NCBI GenBank assembly: GCA_002633025.1
Contig: NMRB01000151.1
Span: forward strand, 18,557 to 82,556
Source of the DNA: Notospermus geniculatus
Taxonomy: Eukaryota; Nemertea; Pilidiophora; Heteronemertea; Lineidae
Length of the DNA stretch: 64,000 bases
Reading direction: 5' to 3'
Shown here in pieces: positions 61,350-64,000 of this stretch (position 1 is the first letter of the stretch; each line of letters starts with the position of its first letter). The notes beneath the pieces were generated by a model. It was not told the origin of the DNA, made no database searches, and saw only the letters and a list, made by a program, of their open reading frames with translations. Both the position numbers and the translations under genes were made by a program.

Positions 61350-63815
61350 GGTGATTCTCTCGTTACCTCAGTCGTGGTTGACTGCCCTAAATTGGCGAGA
61401 ATGTCGTCTATAAATGGGACGTTGTTTTCAGTTGCTAATCTATGCTGTTCAGACCAACCGCTTGCGTCGGCAACGTGCTGTATCAGAGGAGGAGGCTCTC
61501 CTTTGTGAAGCTGTGTTGGATGAAGCACGGCTATTTACATCCAACAATCCCATTGAGAGCCTGTCCTAACAAACATGGTTGTCATGTTTGTTCGGCGAAT
61601 CAAGTACCAAATACAGCCGGATTTTGTGGCCATGAGTTATCACTTTGGTGATTATACTGATGACACTCTTTGTTCAGAAAAATCTACTTCTCATAGATTG
61701 ATAATTACTGACCAGGAATGTTGAATCGTAGGTGCATTAACTAATTTATTGTGAAACCACTGACCCATTGGTACTTCAATATGCATCTCTACGTCGTCGA
61801 CAACAACAACAGACCACAGTTATTATGCATCTGACTGTGACGTGGTGGGTCAAGGTAAAAATCTCCAAGGTGACGTGTGCGGACACTGCACTCCGCATCA
61901 TTCATATACTCCGCTTTGTCAGAGAGCTAAAACTACGACCGAAGTTGTGTGCATTTTCATGGAATAGATAGGATGGTGCACTGGAATAAGAGAGAGGGGA
62001 ATCTTCCTTTAACAAGTGACATGACGCCACTAAAACCTGTTTCAACACTGAAATTTAAAATGTTTGAACTTTACCAATCATTATTTGTGAGAGCCATCAT
62101 TCTTATTTACCCATTTAGCGAATCAAATAGATATTGATGAAACAGTCTGCCCGTTTCTAAGCTACTAATGTAGTTGCATATTTACGTTTTTATTGGGATT
62201 TAGATTTTATTTGCCATTCCATGTTTGAGTTAATGACAATTGGGGTTCCTCATCGGAGTAACGATGACAATATTTGTTGACAGAGGAATGGCATTTCAAA
62301 ATTATATTTGATTTCGTTTTGTCTCAGCTAAAGATCACCGATTATCAATTAAATATTTCATTAGCTACTTACATGTAAGTGCACCTAAACATGTATGCTC
62401 CAGTTGAGATACGGGCCTTTTAAAACTCTCTCCTCGTTAGCGTGCGGGTCAAAACCGATGGAGTGGAAATGAGTGTCTAGGTTTCCTGCGCTTGCTGAGC
62501 GCTTGCCATTAGGCCTTGTCGAATGATGCCTGTCAGCTCTTGAAGAGCGGTAAAACTGGTGGCGTGGAACACGAACCTCCCCCCCCCCCCATCCACAGGC
62601 TAACCATTGTCCATAAAGCCACTAGGCCTACATCGGTTTCTCGCGCTCGTGTTCTGCTTTCAATAGGTCTGCACCGGATAAAGAGCTGACAGATACTGCC
62701 GTTCAATGGACAGACAGCGGGAAATCGCTGCAGTATTCAGGCCTTCATGAGGCAGTCCTAGGCCCCTGTGGTAAAGAACTGATCGATTGTTTGAAAAATA
62801 AACTTCCCGGTCATTTTTTGATTGATGGGAATTTATTCAAGAATAAGATGAGTATTAACAAGGAATGAAAACAGGGCTGAAGCAACCACTTATAGCCATG
62901 TTTGTGGCCATTTTTTAAAATTACATGTATTGCAACCTCCACATGTGCACAGCAGGTCCGGAATTGACTACTTCCGGTCGTCAATTCTGTTGACTTTATT
63001 AAGGGGGCGGTAGCCATAGGGAAGCGCACTGCAAATGGCGACTGAAAACAATTCATATTTTCTTCAAGCAAAAAGGTAGCACCGATTTCATGTATTTCTA
63101 TGAAATTGATACTCTTGTTCTACATCTGAATTGAAAACGATGTGCTTTCATCTTTCATTAATCAGCTAATTAAGCAAACAATGAGACCCCCCATTTGACT
63201 TTTTCGTCATAGATTTCTCGGCAACAACGCGACTGGGACCTGGCGTTTTATCACCAAATGTTGGAGAATACATATGTACAGGTGCCGACGTTGAGTTAAT
63301 TTGCAAATTCTAATTCTTAGTAATGATAATTATGTAATTTGTGCCAAAAATTGGTCAAAAATGAACTTTCTGAATATCTCCCGAATCCTGCTGAATAGTG
63401 AAAAAATCTCAACGTCGCGCCCTGCGTACAAATATACTGCTGCCAAATGAAAAGAAACCACTGAAGTGCGATGCCTGATGGACGAGAAACGTCTTCCCGA
63501 AATTTTCATATTTTGGCCACAACACGCCTACACTTTTCGAAATACGCGGGCTACTAAAGTAACCTCCTTATTGTCATTAAAATAGGCCTATGCGGACGGA
63601 CGCACCGGGTGTATAAAAGCATTGTGCTGGACAATATTTTTGAAACAGTGCAGGTTTTGGCAACGAGCCATGATCAGCTTGTCCTTGACGCCTAATTTTA
63701 TTAACAATACATGGTTATTCATAAATAAAACGGTTCATAAAACCATCGACCGCCGCACTATTGACGGCGCTGTAGGTTTCCACTACCGCCCCCTTAAAAG
63801 TGATTGGTTAGTTCA
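61350..63815. other. Spacer between two TRP copies
   Basis: No coding sequence recognised. A C-run (about 62580-62592) and AT-rich stretches only. It was searched on the plus strand for the last globin exon, which was not found. Confidence 0.45.
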
Positions 63816-64000
63816 TTATTCCTCTGGGCGCCTCGTCCGTGTTACCACAATGACGTCACAATCTCGCCGTTTCCTGCGCCGACAAACAAGCTTCCTCATC
63901 TTGCTCGCTGCCGTCAGCGCCACCTCAACACAACATAACTTGTGGATGATGCCACCGAATTCAGTCATGGCTGATTGTTCATTCGACATCACAGCAATGA
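63816..64000 (-). CDS. Second TRP-like channel copy, 3' end only
   Basis: Matches 59007-59191 with about seven substitutions in 185 bp, no indel, and an open frame through the S6 end and basic tail to a TAA stop. Several changes alter residues (for example SNKQ to SNEQ, CVGV to CVEV). It lies 4.6 kb from the first copy with no N in between, so it may be a tandem paralogue. The rest is right of the window. Confidence 0.8.
   Translation of the reverse strand, partial: IAVMSNEQSAMTEFGGIIHKLCCVEVALTAASKMRKLVCRRRKRRDCDVIVVTRTRRPEE

Overview
This is animal nuclear DNA. It has split genes with consensus GT-AG junctions, tRNA-derived SINEs, many hairpin-type MITEs, non-LTR retrotransposon tails and long introns. 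The genes (BRF1, a BTB-BACK-PHR protein, calmodulin-like proteins, a globin-X-like globin, a class A GPCR, a TRP-like channel) fit an invertebrate bilaterian. The strong heterozygosity, and the abundance of words such as TAGGCCTA and TACATGTA, suggest a marine deuterostome or lophotrochozoan. I cannot name the species from sequence alone.

Layout, left to right. 1-9351: the 5' two thirds of BRF1 (RNA polymerase III initiation factor) on the minus strand. A complete BTBD6/BTBD3-like coding region (4606-6449) sits on the opposite strand inside one BRF1 intron; I recall the same antisense nesting at the human BRF1/BTBD6 locus. 9352-11879: spacer with a tRNA-like relic and a 722-bp foldback palindrome. 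11880-25189: three minus-strand genes for calmodulin-like proteins with N-terminal extensions, sharing one exon plan and so probably tandem duplicates; the third appears twice around an assembly gap. 25190-35968: no recognisable gene, many non-autonomous transposons. 35969-58748: exons 1 and 2 of an N-acylated globin (globin X-like) separated by a 22.3-kb intron that encloses a minus-strand GPCR (44580-48191). 59007-61349: a minus-strand single-exon TRP-like channel broken by one in-frame TAA. A second copy of its 3' end runs off the right edge (63816-64000).

Several stretches occur twice in direct orientation with a few percent difference, and most pairs are separated by a single N or by the N run. 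They are best read as the two haplotypes of a heterozygous diploid placed end to end, not as real duplications. They usefully show filled and empty transposon sites.

The genes do not form one pathway. The recurring themes are nested genes (BTBD in BRF1; GPCR, and probably the TRP locus, in the globin gene), local tandem duplication (EF-hand genes, TRP), and heavy colonisation by small palindromic elements. One EF-hand intron carries a minisatellite made of repeated copies of its own 5' splice junction.
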